From contig JBKQTR010000269.1 of NCBI GenBank assembly GCA_052143095.1, positions 13,646-77,645 on the forward strand: a DNA stretch of 64,000 nucleotides. Direction: 5' to 3'. This document shows positions 18,091 through 25,217 of this stretch, piece by piece. Under the pieces are notes generated by a model that saw only the letters and a list, made by a program, of their open reading frames with translations, was not told where the DNA came from and searched no databases. Numbering within the stretch: position 1 is the stretch's first letter; each line of letters begins with the position of its first letter. This stretch comes from DAHUYF01 sp052143095. GTDB taxonomy: Bacteria > Pseudomonadota > Alphaproteobacteria > ATCC43930 > CGMCC-115725. A program made the translations under genes and the position numbers.

Positions 18091-18933
18091 TCACGATGTC
18101 GCGTGCCGCGCCGCCGTGTCTAGTCGCGGCGGGCGGCGTCCCAGGAGGCGCGTCAGCGAGCCGATGACGACCAGGGTTGCGATATAGAAGACGAGCTGAA
18201 TGCCGGCAGGCTGTGCGGTATAGCCGAGCAGGACATGCAGCAGCTGGCCGAGCAGGCTGCGCTCGCTGAGCAGAGCCGAGGTGTCCCAGACATTGTTGCC
18301 GAGCGCCGGCAGGATGTCGGCCTGAAGCAGGAAGGCGGCACCTTGCGATGCCATTCCGGCGGCCAGGAAAAGAATGAGCCAGCTGGTCACCGTGAAGAGA
18401 TGGCGCAGCGGAATGGTCAGCAGGCCCAAGTAGATTGCGGCCCCGGCGCCAACGCCCAGGGCGAGGCCGAGCGCGCCGCCCACGACCATGCCGGCGGCGC
18501 TGCTGCCGCCGGCGACCGCAATGCTGTAGAGGAACAGCACGATCTCCGAGCCTTCGCGCAGCACCGCGATGCCGACCACCAGCGCCAGCGCGTAGAGCGG
18601 CTGCGTGCCCGCCAGCACCTCGCGGCCGACCCGGGTCGCGCTCGCCGCCAATTCACGCCCATGCCGGCTCATCCAGATATTGTGCCAGCCCAGCATGGCC
18701 ACCGCGGCGAACAGGATCGAGGCGTTGAACAGCTCCTGACCGACGCCTTCCACGGCAGCGGCGATCTCGCTGGCAAAGCCGGCGACGAAAATGGCGCCGA
18801 GAATGCCGCCGGCGACGCCGCCGGCGATCCAGAGGTGGCGGCGCGGCACGCCCCGGCTCGCGGCCAGCACGATGCCGACGACGAGAGCGGCCTCGAGGAC
18901 CTCGCGGAAGACGATGATCAGGGTCGCGAGCAT
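18091..18933 (-). CDS. FTR1-family high-affinity iron permease
   Basis: 280 aa, seven predicted membrane helices. Both signature iron-binding motifs are intact: REVLE at 10-14 and REGSE at 126-130. The family moves iron across the inner membrane, in bacteria usually with a periplasmic partner (EfeO/EfeB or P19). Here the only partner is the cupredoxin-like protein encoded 16 bp upstream, with no EfeB peroxidase or full EfeO nearby. Transcribed with the cupredoxin from a promoter bearing a Fur-like box. Confidence 0.95.
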   Translation of the reverse strand: MLATLIIVFREVLEAALVVGIVLAASRGVPRRHLWIAGGVAGGILGAIFVAGFASEIAAAVEGVGQELFNASILFAAVAMLGWHNIWMSRHGRELAASATRVGREVLAGTQPLYALALVVGIAVLREGSEIVLFLYSIAVAGGSSAAGMVVGGALGLALGVGAGAAIYLGLLTIPLRHLFTVTSWLILFLAAGMASQGAAFLLQADILPALGNNVWDTSALLSERSLLGQLLHVLLGYTAQPAGIQLVFYIATLVVIGSLTRLLGRRPPRLDTAARHATS

Positions 18934-18949
18934 GGGCGGGTCCGGGGGC

Positions 18950-19276
18950 TTACTTCACGACCAGATGGCCGCGGGTTTCGGGATGGAAATCGTCGAAGAA
19001 TTCATAGCTCCCGGGGTCCAGCGGGCCGACATAAAGCGTGATCTCGCCGCCGGGCTGGACGACCTTCTCGCGGTGGAACTGGACGCTCTCGAACTCAGAC
19101 GTGGTCTTGTCCTCGTTGCGGACGATGAGCTTGACCTTGGTCCCGGCGGGAATCTCGACGGTTTCGGGGACGAAATGATGGTCCCTAATGGCGATGACCA
19201 CGCCGGCATCCTCGGCGAGCGCGGGCGCCGCCACGACCACCGCCAGAAGCGCCGCACCGAGCGCCAAGCGAACCAT
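18950..19276 (-). CDS. Periplasmic cupredoxin-like protein of the FTR1 operon
   Basis: 108 aa from ATG 19276 (GGAG at suitable spacing; an ATG at 19294 gives six more residues). Signal peptide to about residue 21, then a single cupredoxin-fold domain. Conserved His/acid groups are DHHF (33-34), EFESVQFHRE (60-70) and DDFHPET (95-101). There is no cysteine in the mature protein, so it cannot form a classical blue type-1 copper site; EfeO-type cupredoxin domains share the EFES pattern (recalled). It probably binds or oxidises iron for the adjacent FTR1 permease. Confidence 0.88.
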   Translation of the reverse strand: MVRLALGAALLAVVVAAPALAEDAGVVIAIRDHHFVPETVEIPAGTKVKLIVRNEDKTTSEFESVQFHREKVVQPGGEITLYVGPLDPGSYEFFDDFHPETRGHLVVK

Positions 19277-19306
19277 GGACTGCTCCACCCTCATATAACG
19301 CTGCAA

Positions 19307-19323
19307 TTGCGAACCATTCGCAA
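19307..19323. promoter_or_regulatory. Fur-like box upstream of cupredoxin/FTR1
   Basis: TTGCGAACCATTCGCAA: perfect 7-bp arms around a 3-nt centre, 31 bp before the cupredoxin start. Read on the minus strand it is nearly the same sequence as the site at 15577-15593, so the two promoters probably share a regulator, most likely a Fur-family repressor. Confidence 0.62.
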
Positions 19324-19369
19324 ATTAGCGCCTGCCGCGTCCGAGGGCAAGAGAATTTCTTCCAGGGAG

Positions 19370-20164
19370 CTAGCCATCCACGCCGGCCCAGCGCTCGACG
19401 ATCGCCTGCAGCGCGGCGAGGCCATCGGTCAGCGCGGCCGGCCCCGGCTGCAGGATCAGCGGCGATTTGATCTCGAAGATCGCGCCGTCGCGCACCGCCG
19501 GCACAGCGGCGAAGCCCGGCCGGGCGCTCACCCGCTCCGGCCTGAACTTCTTGCCGCACCAGGAGCCGATGATCACATCGGGCCGGCGGGCGACGACCTC
19601 TTCGGCGGCGACGATCCGATCCTTGGCCGCGCCCTGCCGCGCGCGCTCGGCAAAGATGTCGATGCCGCCGGCGCAGTCGATCAGCTCGGACACCCAGCCG
19701 ATACCGGTGATCAGCGGCGCGTCCCATTCCTCGAAGAAGATCCGGGGCCGCCGGGCAAGGCGCGTGCCGCGCCGGCGCGCAGCGGCAAGGCCGGCCTCGA
19801 GGCTGCAGGCCAGACGGTCCGCCCGCTCGCCCGCCGCCACCAGGACACCGATGAGGCGGATCATGTCGAGAATGCCGGCAAGGTTGCGCTGGTTGAAGGC
19901 GTGCACCGCGATGCCGAGTCGGATGAGCGCGGCGACGATATCCGCCTGCAGATCCGAGAAGGCGAGGACCAGATCGGGCGCCAGCGCCAGGATCTTGCCG
20001 ATATCCGCCGAGGTGAAGGCGCTCACCCGCGGCTTCTCGCGCCGCGCCCGGGGCGGCCGGACGACATAGCCGGAAATGCCGACGATGCGCGCCTGCTCGC
20101 CCAGCAGATAGAGCGTCTCGACCGTCTCCTCGGTCAGGCAGACGATGCGCTGGGGCGGGAACAT
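19370..20164 (-). CDS. BtuF-like substrate-binding-fold protein without signal peptide
   Basis: 264 aa. Matches the helical-backbone binding proteins for cobalamin and ferric siderophores: RIVCLTEETVETLYLLGEQARIVGIS, ADIGKILALAPDLVLAFSDLQ, GVLVAAGERADRL and RPDVIIGSWCGKKF. Such proteins are normally periplasmic, yet the fold begins at residue 5 with no signal peptide or lipobox, and no in-frame extension upstream supplies one, since the VOC gene ends 15 bp away. No permease or ATPase gene is adjacent. It is the last gene of an operon with an enoyl-CoA hydratase and a VOC protein, which suggests a cytoplasmic role, perhaps cofactor or metabolite binding. Confidence 0.8.
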   Translation of the reverse strand: MFPPQRIVCLTEETVETLYLLGEQARIVGISGYVVRPPRARREKPRVSAFTSADIGKILALAPDLVLAFSDLQADIVAALIRLGIAVHAFNQRNLAGILDMIRLIGVLVAAGERADRLACSLEAGLAAARRRGTRLARRPRIFFEEWDAPLITGIGWVSELIDCAGGIDIFAERARQGAAKDRIVAAEEVVARRPDVIIGSWCGKKFRPERVSARPGFAAVPAVRDGAIFEIKSPLILQPGPAALTDGLAALQAIVERWAGVDG

Positions 20165-20179
20165 CGGCGGCGGCGCGGC

Positions 20180-20956
20180 TCAGCGCTCGCTCACCAGCCG
20201 CAGGCGCGTGCCGCCGATCGTGACCTCATTGCCGCTGACCGCGCAGGAGCGCCGTCGCGCCTCGGCGAGGATCCGCGCCGGGTCGGCAGCGTCGATGTCG
20301 AGACCGGCGAGGCCCTCGCCGCGGCCGTCGGCTGCGGCGACGAAGCGCAACCGGCCGAGATCGAGCGCGATCTCCGGCGTGCCGGCGGCGCCGCGCGTCA
20401 CCGGGCGCTCCAGTATCGCGCCCCAGCGCCGGGCCAGCGCCTCGGGATCGGTGCTTTGCAGCTCCGCCGCCAGCAGCGCGCGCGTGGTCGCGGTGCGGAC
20501 GAAATCCTGCCAATGCGGGCCGGCGGGGTGGTAGGGGCCGTCGAGGCGGGCGCCATCCAGCGTGTGGTTGAGCTCGAGCATGGCGCCGCCGGTGTCGCGG
20601 GGGTGGAGCTGCAGGCCGGTATAGCTCTCGTAGCCGAGCGGGTTGGCGATGCGCACGCCGAACCTCGCCATATGGTCACGGCGGCGCTCGATATCGTCGC
20701 AATCCAGGATCACCATATAGCCGCCGTCGCCGCCGCGGCGCTCGAGATAGCGCCCGGCGGCGGTGCCGGGGCGGGTCGGCGCCACCACTTCGAGAAAGCT
20801 CCGGCCGAGCGGCAGCAGCGCGTTGACCAGGCCGTAGCGCGCGACATTGCCGTCGCGGTAACAGACGGCAAGGCCGAGGATGGCAGCGAGATCGGCGAGG
20901 ACGGGCTCGAGCGCGCCGGCCACCAGGCAGATCTGGCGCAGCCGCAGATAGCCCAT
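20180..20956 (-). CDS. VOC (glyoxalase-fold) family protein
   Basis: 258 aa from ATG 20956, only 1 nt after the enoyl-CoA hydratase stop. Two halves of vicinal-oxygen-chelate type: residues 1-125 (LRLRQICLVAGALEPVLADL ... GLQLHPRDTGGAMLELNHT) and a second, more degenerate module (ATTRALLAAELQSTDPEALA ... LRFVAAADGRGEGLAGLDI). The first ends in the typical metal-site Glu (MLELNH). Probably acts on a CoA ester, as methylmalonyl-CoA epimerase-like VOC enzymes do; that is inferred from the operon. Followed at 15 bp by the BtuF-like gene. Confidence 0.78.
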   Translation of the reverse strand: MGYLRLRQICLVAGALEPVLADLAAILGLAVCYRDGNVARYGLVNALLPLGRSFLEVVAPTRPGTAAGRYLERRGGDGGYMVILDCDDIERRRDHMARFGVRIANPLGYESYTGLQLHPRDTGGAMLELNHTLDGARLDGPYHPAGPHWQDFVRTATTRALLAAELQSTDPEALARRWGAILERPVTRGAAGTPEIALDLGRLRFVAAADGRGEGLAGLDIDAADPARILAEARRRSCAVSGNEVTIGGTRLRLVSER

Positions 20957-20957
20957 C

Positions 20958-21749
20958 TCAGCGCCCCCTGAACACCGGCGGACGCTTCTCGACGAAGGCG
21001 GCGGCGGCCTCGCGGTGATCCTCGGTCTGGGCGCAGCAGCTGTGGCGCAACGCCTCGGCATCCATCACCTCGGCAAGCCCGGCGCGCTCGGCGAGGTTCA
21101 TGTTCTGCTTGATGTAGCCAAGGGTGACGCGAGGTCCCTGCGCCAGCGAGAGGGCAAGCGCGCGCGTCTCGGCCTCGAGCGCGCCGTCGGCGACGGTGCG
21201 GTTGACCAGGCCCAGCGCCAGCGCCTCGGCGGCGCCGAGCACCGGCGAGGTGAGATAGAGCTCGCGCGCCTTGGCGGGGCCGACGAGCTGGGTTAGGAAC
21301 CAGCTGCCGCCGAAATCGCCGGAGAGCGCCACCTTGGCGAAGGCGGTGGTGAGGCGCAGCGTGTCGCTGGCGATGCGGAGATCGCAGGCAAGTGCCAGCG
21401 ACAGGCCGGCGCCGGCGACGGGTCCGCGCAGCATGGCGATGGTCGGCTTCGGCATCTCGTGCAGCAGGCGCGAGACCTCCATGCGCCGGCGCAGATCCTG
21501 GACGCGCTCGTCGAAGCTGTCGCTGCGTGTGCCGCGTTCGGCCATCGCCTTGACGTCGCCGCCGGCGCAGAAGCCGCGCCCGGCGCCGGCGAGCACGACG
21601 ACGCCGACCGCGGGATCGGCGGCGGCGCGGCCGACCGCGTCGAAGAGGTCCTGCAGCATCTCGCCGTTGAGCGCGTTGAGCCGCTCCGGCCGGTTCATGG
21701 TCAGGGTCAGCACGCCCTCGTCGAGCGTTTCCAGGAGCGTGCGATCCAT
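20958..21749 (-). CDS. Enoyl-CoA hydratase/isomerase family protein
   Basis: 263 aa, the normal crotonase length. CoA/oxyanion-hole motifs are in place: GRGFCAGGDVKAM (58-70) and MLRGPVAGAGLSLALACDLRIAS (about 105-127), then ALSGDFGGSWFLTQLVG. It should hydrate or isomerise an acyl-CoA double bond in fatty-acid or aromatic degradation. First gene of a tight operon (1-nt and 15-nt gaps) with VOC and BtuF-like genes. The exact reaction within the family cannot be told. Confidence 0.93.
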   Translation of the reverse strand: MDRTLLETLDEGVLTLTMNRPERLNALNGEMLQDLFDAVGRAAADPAVGVVVLAGAGRGFCAGGDVKAMAERGTRSDSFDERVQDLRRRMEVSRLLHEMPKPTIAMLRGPVAGAGLSLALACDLRIASDTLRLTTAFAKVALSGDFGGSWFLTQLVGPAKARELYLTSPVLGAAEALALGLVNRTVADGALEAETRALALSLAQGPRVTLGYIKQNMNLAERAGLAEVMDAEALRHSCCAQTEDHREAAAAFVEKRPPVFRGR

Positions 21750-21785
21750 CTCTGCCTCTGTGTCATTGTGCGGGAGCGGCGCCGG

Positions 21786-22211
21786 CTATTTCGCCGGCGC
21801 CGGCTCGGTGCGCTTGGCGGCGGCGGGAGCGGCGGTCTCGACCGTCTCGAAGCTGCCGGGGAGCGTGATCTCGATCAGCTCGAGATCGTCGGAATGGTCG
21901 AGCTCGGCATGGCGGATGCCGGGTGGCTGGTGGACGCAGCTGCCGGCCTCGGCGGTGACCACGCCGACGCCCTCATACTCGAATTTCACCCAGCCTTTGA
22001 GCACGTAGTACATCTGGAAATCGAGATGGTGCTGATGCCAGCCGAAGCCGCCATGCTGGCCGGGCTTGGCGCGGACGATATGCGCCATCGCCTTGCCGTC
22101 GGTCGCCTCCTCGATGCCGAGATCGCGATACTCGAAGCAGGAGCGCAGCCCACCATCCCTATAGACGGCGTCCTTGGCATGCGCGGCCGAGAATTTCATC
22201 GTTTTGCCCAT
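21786..22211 (-). CDS. Cupin-domain protein
   Basis: 141 aa from ATG 22211 with GGAGGAG upstream. One conserved cupin barrel: GFGWHQHHLDFQMYYVLKGW (metal ligands His-x-His and a Gln/Glu position) and second motif GSCVHQPPGIRHAELDHSDD. The N-terminal part has a short repeat-like segment (VYRDGGLRSCFEYRDLGI). The C-terminus is low-complexity Ala/Pro. Function open: small cupins may be dioxygenases, isomerases or binding proteins. It lies 36 bp upstream of the enoyl-CoA hydratase gene and may share its transcript. Confidence 0.88.
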   Translation of the reverse strand: MGKTMKFSAAHAKDAVYRDGGLRSCFEYRDLGIEEATDGKAMAHIVRAKPGQHGGFGWHQHHLDFQMYYVLKGWVKFEYEGVGVVTAEAGSCVHQPPGIRHAELDHSDDLELIEITLPGSFETVETAAPAAAKRTEPAPAK

Positions 22212-22407
22212 GGCGCTCTCCTCCCGGGAACAGCCAAGCATTCTAGAGCAGGGGAAAAGGCTTGGCCACCGAAGGGCCCAAAGTGCCCGGGAGACGCGGT
22301 TTTTTTCCGTGCCCAGCGCGCCCTTCGCTCCTTTTCCCGCGCCTCGGCGTCCCGTCGGTGACAAATCTGCGAACATCTTGGGCACCGTCATCCGCCTCGC
22401 AACCGGC

Positions 22408-22752
22408 CTAAGCCGCCACGACACTGATACGCGCCGCCGCTCGCGAGCGCGGTTTTTTCCTGATGATGATCTCGACGTCTCGATCGAGCGCTGTCAGGAA
22501 CGTCATCAGTCGCTCGACAGAGAAACCTTCCAGCTTGTAGCGCCGCAACGCCGAGACCTTCGGCTGGTTGATGTGGAGGAGCTCGGCCGCCATCGCCTGG
22601 GTCAGTCGACGTTGCTCGACAATTCGATTGATGGCGTAGGCCAATCGGAGTTTTGTCTGCCGTTCTTCCGCATCCGGGTAGCCCAGATCGGCGAATACAT
22701 TAGCGGTGCCGCGGACGATCTTATCCGCCGTTTCACTATTTCGGTTTGCCAT
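22408..22752 (-). CDS. higA: XRE-family antitoxin (HigA-like)
   Basis: 114 aa from ATG 22752. Helix-turn-helix of the COG5606 type in the middle: RLAYAINRIVEQRRLTQAMA, AELLHINQPKVSALRRYKLE, then GFSVERLMTFLTALDRDVEI. This is the antitoxin/repressor half of a pair with the toxin gene that overlaps its start by 17 nt. It should bind the toxin and repress the promoter by way of the palindrome at 23124-23141. Toxin-first order is normal for higBA. Confidence 0.88.
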   Translation of the reverse strand: MANRNSETADKIVRGTANVFADLGYPDAEERQTKLRLAYAINRIVEQRRLTQAMAAELLHINQPKVSALRRYKLEGFSVERLMTFLTALDRDVEIIIRKKPRSRAAARISVVAA

Positions 22753-23098
22753 GGCGTGCCTCGTAATCCTCGCGTGCAACCCTCAAACGCTTCTCGATGA
22801 GATCGACATCGCCTTGCGCCGTCTTGATGCCTCTCGGAGATTTCTTTTGGAAGGCGTGCAGCACATAAACGACCTCTCGGAAACGCACGGTGTAGACGGC
22901 CCGGTAGGCATTTCCGTCGTGATCCTCGACGACCTCGAACACGCCCGGACCCTGTCCCTTCCAAGGCTTGGCAGCAGGGTGCCTTCCGCCAAACTGTGCG
23001 ATTCCTAGGGCGTTGCCCATCTCGTCCTTCACCGGCTCGGGAAATTGCAAGAAGTCCCTTTTGGACGATCCGATCCAATCGAGGGGCTTCTCGCCCAT
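22736..23098 (-). CDS. higB: RelE/HigB-type toxin (phage Gp49-like family)
   Basis: 120 aa from ATG 23098. Pattern DWIGSSKRDFLQFPEPVKDE, GNALGIAQFGGRHPAAKPWKGQG, VFEVVEDHDGNAYRAVYTVR and VYVLHAFQKKSPRGIKT is that of Gp49-like RelE toxins, which cut mRNA at the ribosome. ATGs at 23116 and 23131 are in frame, but the predicted promoter (-10 at 23122-23127) puts transcription start near 23115, which favours 23098. Overlaps the antitoxin gene. Confidence 0.88.
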   Translation of the reverse strand: MGEKPLDWIGSSKRDFLQFPEPVKDEMGNALGIAQFGGRHPAAKPWKGQGPGVFEVVEDHDGNAYRAVYTVRFREVVYVLHAFQKKSPRGIKTAQGDVDLIEKRLRVAREDYEARHGKPK

Positions 23099-23121
23099 AG
23101 CCAAGGTTCGAGCCATCGCAA

Positions 23122-23150
23122 AATATCCCATTTCTGGGATAAAATGTCAA
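23122..23150 (-). promoter_or_regulatory. higBA promoter with operator in the spacer
   Basis: On the minus strand, TTGACA (23150-23145), 17-nt spacer, GATATT (23127-23122). Across the spacer and -10 lies the palindrome TATCCCA-N4-TGGGATA (23124-23141, perfect 7-bp arms). A repressor bound there would block polymerase, as expected for autoregulation by the antitoxin. Confidence 0.6.
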
Positions 23151-23253
23151 CTCGATCAGATGGACTTCTTTGCGCCAGCATGGATTGCTCTCGTTGCCAT
23201 GATAATATGACGTAAGCGGAGGATCGTAAGGATTTCACGGGAAGGGATTGCCC

Positions 23254-24309
23254 ATGGACAGCTCGCGACGGGATTTCATCAGGCTTGGGGCGGTGGCGGC
23301 CGCGGTGGGGGCGGCGCTGCCGCACAGCGAGGCGCAGGCGACGGCGATGACGGTTCCGGTGAAGAACAGTGCCGCCGGCAAGCTGCGGCTGGTGACTTTC
23401 GCGCCCGATACGCATGCGGCGCCGCGCACCGGCATGGTGACGTCAAGCGGCAAGGTGATCGATCTCGGCCAGGCGGCGAAAAAGCACGGGATGCGCCTCT
23501 CCTTCGATCCCGCGCAGATGCTGCTGCTGATCGCCGGCGGCGAGCGCGCGCTGCAGGAGGTGCGGAAGCTCGCGGCCGAGGCCGGCGAGGACGGGCCGGC
23601 GCTCGCCGACGTGCGGCTGCTGCCGCCGATCCCGAAGCCGCCGCGCAACGTCTATGCCGTCGGCTGGAACTATCTCGAGCATTTCGAGGAGGGCCAGGCG
23701 CTGCGCGAGCCCGACAAGAAGGTCGAGTATCCCGAGCATCCCGTGTTCTTCACCAAGGGTTCGCATGTGGTGAACGGGCCGTTCGATCCCATCCCGTTCG
23801 ACCCGCAGGTCTCGACTGAGATCGATTGGGAGGGCGAGCTCGCCGTGGTCATCGGCAAGCATGGCCGCAACATTGCCGAGGCCGAGGCGATGACCTACGT
23901 CTTCGGCTATACGGTGATCAACGACACCACCGCGCGCGACGTGCAGATTAAGAAGCATGGCGGCCAGTGGTTCAAGGGCAAGAGCCTCGACGGCCACGGG
24001 CCGATGGGGCCGTGGATCATTCCCGCCGCCGAGCTCGACCCGGGCAATCTGCACCTGATCACCCGGGTCAACGGCGTGGTGAAGCAGGATGCCAGCACCA
24101 AGCAGATGTATTTCAAGGTGCCGCGCATCATCGCCGAGCTGTCCCAGGGGCTGACGCTCGAGCCCGGCGACATCATCGCCACCGGCACGCCGCCCGGCGT
24201 CGGCGTCGCGCGCAAGCCGCCGGAATTCATGAAGCCGGGCGACGTCATGGAGACCGAGATCGTCGAGATCGGCATCATCCGCAACGTCATCCAGCAGATG
24301 CAGGCTTAG
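23254..24309 (+). CDS. Fumarylacetoacetate hydrolase-family protein with Tat signal
   Basis: 351 aa from ATG 23254 (AAGGG upstream; a TTG two codons earlier is possible). The N-terminus is a twin-arginine signal (SSRRDFIRLGAVAAAVGAA...EAQA). The catalytic domain (about 75-350) has FAH motifs: NVYAVGWNYLEHF, ISTEIDWEGELAVVIGKHGR-like segment with the metal-binding E-x-E-like acids, GYTVINDTTARD, and KSLDGHGPMGPWI, TGTPPGVG. Most family members (FAH, hydratases, isomerases of aromatic meta-cleavage) are cytoplasmic, so export is unusual. Its stop overlaps the stop of the convergent transglutaminase-like gene by 4 bp. Confidence 0.88.
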   Translation: MDSSRRDFIRLGAVAAAVGAALPHSEAQATAMTVPVKNSAAGKLRLVTFAPDTHAAPRTGMVTSSGKVIDLGQAAKKHGMRLSFDPAQMLLLIAGGERALQEVRKLAAEAGEDGPALADVRLLPPIPKPPRNVYAVGWNYLEHFEEGQALREPDKKVEYPEHPVFFTKGSHVVNGPFDPIPFDPQVSTEIDWEGELAVVIGKHGRNIAEAEAMTYVFGYTVINDTTARDVQIKKHGGQWFKGKSLDGHGPMGPWIIPAAELDPGNLHLITRVNGVVKQDASTKQMYFKVPRIIAELSQGLTLEPGDIIATGTPPGVGVARKPPEFMKPGDVMETEIVEIGIIRNVIQQMQA

Positions 24310-25199
24310 CGATCGCCATCGGGCTCGGCGGTGACCTGAACCTCGACGCTCATGCCGAGGAAGGCGCCGGCCGGGCCGGTGAAGGAGCCGCTCAGCGGCA
24401 CCGCCTGCGCCGGGTCGCGCGTCACCGCGACGCGGATCAGATTGCTGCCGCCGACCAGCGCGTTGGTGGGATCGAACTCGACCCAGCCGGCACCGGGCAG
24501 GTAGATCTGCACCCAGGCATGGGTCTCGCCGCTGCCCACCAGCGTCTCGCCGCCGCCGCCGATGAGCTTCTCGTCATAGAGATAGCCCGAGACGAAGCGC
24601 GCGGCGAGGCCGAGGCTGCGCGCCGCCTCCATCATCAGCAGCGCATAGTCGCGGCAGCTCCCGGAGCGCGTCTTCAGCGTCTCCACCGGATCCTGCGTCC
24701 CCATCTCCTCGCGCCGGCGATAAGTGAACTGCTGGTGAATGGCGCGGGTGATGGCGAGGAGGATCGCCATGGTGCCGCGCGCGCGATCGGCGTCGACGAA
24801 AGGCCGCACCCAGAGATCGACGAGATGGTCGGGATCGGCGTAGTGGCGCTCGGCGGTGCGGCCGAGATCGACGACCTCGTCGGCGGCGTAGCTGAAGGGA
24901 TACTGCTCGGCATAGGGCTCGAGCGCCAGCGCCTCGAGCGCCAGCGGATAGTGCTGGGCGCGGAAGGAGGAGGTAACCGTAAGCTCCGCGGCCTCGGCGT
25001 CGATCCGCGCCACCGCGATCGAGTTGCCGAAGACGTCATGCAGCCAGCGGATCGTCGCCGGCGGGCGGAAGGCCAGGGTGGCCTCGAGCAGGCGCAGATC
25101 GTGGCTGTCGCGCGGCCGGAACATCAGCCGGTGCTCGCCGAACGCGACCGGCGCGGCATAGCGATAGGCAGTTTTGTGGGTGACGGTCAGGATCGTCAT
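24306..25199 (-). CDS. Transglutaminase-like protein (third in the ATP-grasp operon)
   Basis: 297 aa, no signal peptide. N-terminal beta-rich Bact_transglu_N domain (VTHKTAYRYAAPVAFGEHRL), then the transglutaminase core with an intact triad: Cys182 (SGSCRDYALLMM), His227 (GETHAWVQIYLPG) and Asp243 (VEFDPTNALVGG). The fold performs peptidase, amidase or acyl-transfer chemistry through a thioester. Last gene of the operon, 18 bp after the other small transglutaminase-like gene. It differs from that paralogue throughout, so the two are not a recent duplication. Confidence 0.92.
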   Translation of the reverse strand: MTILTVTHKTAYRYAAPVAFGEHRLMFRPRDSHDLRLLEATLAFRPPATIRWLHDVFGNSIAVARIDAEAAELTVTSSFRAQHYPLALEALALEPYAEQYPFSYAADEVVDLGRTAERHYADPDHLVDLWVRPFVDADRARGTMAILLAITRAIHQQFTYRRREEMGTQDPVETLKTRSGSCRDYALLMMEAARSLGLAARFVSGYLYDEKLIGGGGETLVGSGETHAWVQIYLPGAGWVEFDPTNALVGGSNLIRVAVTRDPAQAVPLSGSFTGPAGAFLGMSVEVQVTAEPDGDR

Positions 25200-25217
25200 G
25201 GCGGCGGCAACCTGGCC

